Assembly: GCA_023416135.1 (NCBI GenBank)
Contig: JAEZIF010000015.1
Coordinates: 1 to 16,544, forward strand
From: Pseudomonadota bacterium
Lineage (GTDB): Bacteria; Pseudomonadota; Alphaproteobacteria; Reyranellales; Reyranellaceae
Length of the DNA: 16,544 nt
Direction: 5' to 3'
The translations under genes and the position numbers were made by a program. Shown here one piece after another: positions 16,206-16,544 of the stretch; the first letter of the stretch is position 1, and every line of letters begins with the position of its first letter. The notes below the pieces were generated by a model that saw only the letters and a list, made by a program, of their open reading frames with translations, made no database searches and was not told the DNA's origin.

Positions 16206-16412
16206 ATGTCTGGCTTACTCTGGTTCGTCGCGGGCTTCGTGTCGTGCCTCGTGGTCAGCCTGCTTAGCGTAGCGATTTTCGTATGGAGGACGCCGCGCGC
16301 ATCCGAACAAGCAGGGGACGGTGCGCAGTCTGCGCAACCTCCGGGGGAGGAGGTGTCTTCTGACCGGCCGTCGTTGCTTCCTCGCCGGTGGGCGGGCAAA
16401 TCCGGCCGCTGA
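16206..16412 (+). CDS. Putative small one-helix membrane protein
   Basis: This 68-residue frame starts at an ATG 3-4 nt after a G-rich stretch (GGGGGGGCGG), which could serve as a ribosome site. Residues 1-27 (MSGLLWFVAGFVSCLVVSLL with SVAIFVW) form a clear membrane helix, followed by a basic turn (RTPRA) and a polar, Pro/Ser/Glu-rich tail ending RRWAGKSGR. The positive residues after the helix favour a cytoplasmic C terminus. I recognise no family. The same frame stays open to a TTG at 15957, but that extension crosses the direct repeat and the lgt leader and looks non-coding. It is divergent from lgt and lies between the two repeat copies. Confidence 0.45.
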   Translation: MSGLLWFVAGFVSCLVVSLLSVAIFVWRTPRASEQAGDGAQSAQPPGEEVSSDRPSLLPRRWAGKSGR

Positions 16413-16507
16413 ACTTTGGCACCGGCAAGCGCCGGGCACAGCTCGCCAGCCGTCACCCCTACGGCACCGAGGGCTGCTGAAAAGACTGATTTCCTTGGCC
16501 TGTCGAA

Positions 16508-16544
16508 ACCCCAGAATCGTCGCAGCGCTGGTCCGGGGCCTCCG
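16508..16544. repeat. 37-nt direct repeat, copy B (at the window edge)
   Basis: This is identical to 15972-16008 and runs off the end of the window, so the true repeat may be longer. The two copies are offset by 536 nt and enclose the small membrane-protein frame. The 95 bases between that frame and this copy (16413-16507) hold only a 5-bp GC hairpin (16422-16435) and no other feature I can support. Confidence 0.9.

Overview
The window looks like a piece of chromosome from a high-GC alphaproteobacterium. The evidence is the strong third-position G/C bias (which opens long shadow frames on both strands), the lgt - MidA/NDUFAF7-type methyltransferase - pgeF gene order, and the dipeptide ABC transporters. 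From memory the gene set resembles Reyranella or Bradyrhizobium relatives, but I could not search, so genus is not claimed. Nothing points to a phage, plasmid, CRISPR locus or transposase. The content is mostly housekeeping, transport and catabolism.

Layout. At the left edge (1-1757, + strand) is the C-terminal part of a type V autotransporter; its passenger is cut by the window edge. It converges on a long minus-strand stretch covering almost everything else. Read in transcription order (right to left), the first block is lgt (prolipoprotein diacylglyceryl transferase), a MidA/NDUFAF7-like methyltransferase, pgeF, and a two-domain lipoprotein (15957 to 12255). The first three genes overlap by 1 and 4 nt.

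The second block is a dipeptide/oligopeptide ABC importer (12098 to 5267): two tandem paralogous substrate-binding proteins, two permeases, and one ATPase polypeptide with both nucleotide-binding domains fused. A terminator-like hairpin with a U-rich tail separates the two binding-protein genes. A second hairpin separates the binding proteins from the permeases. Both could raise binding protein above membrane components. The third block is a small dodecin-family protein, an AidB-type acyl-CoA dehydrogenase and an M81 (MlrC-like) metallopeptidase (5161 to 1776).

How the genes fit together: Lgt would lipidate the lipoprotein encoded three genes downstream, and PgeF edits peptidoglycan precursors, so the first block is about the envelope. 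The ABC importer plus the cytoplasmic M81 peptidase suggests peptide uptake and breakdown. That link is inference from neighbourhood, because dodecin and aidB lie between them.

The right edge (15958-16544) is the least ordinary part. It carries a 37-nt perfect direct repeat, one copy just upstream of lgt and the other running off the end of the window, with a putative 68-residue one-helix membrane protein between the copies. I see no clearly new multi-gene system. The best leads are this repeat, a possible leaderless lgt start, an internal duplication in the lipoprotein, a dodecin lacking its usual flavin-stacking tryptophan, and the RNA hairpins that partition the transporter operon.
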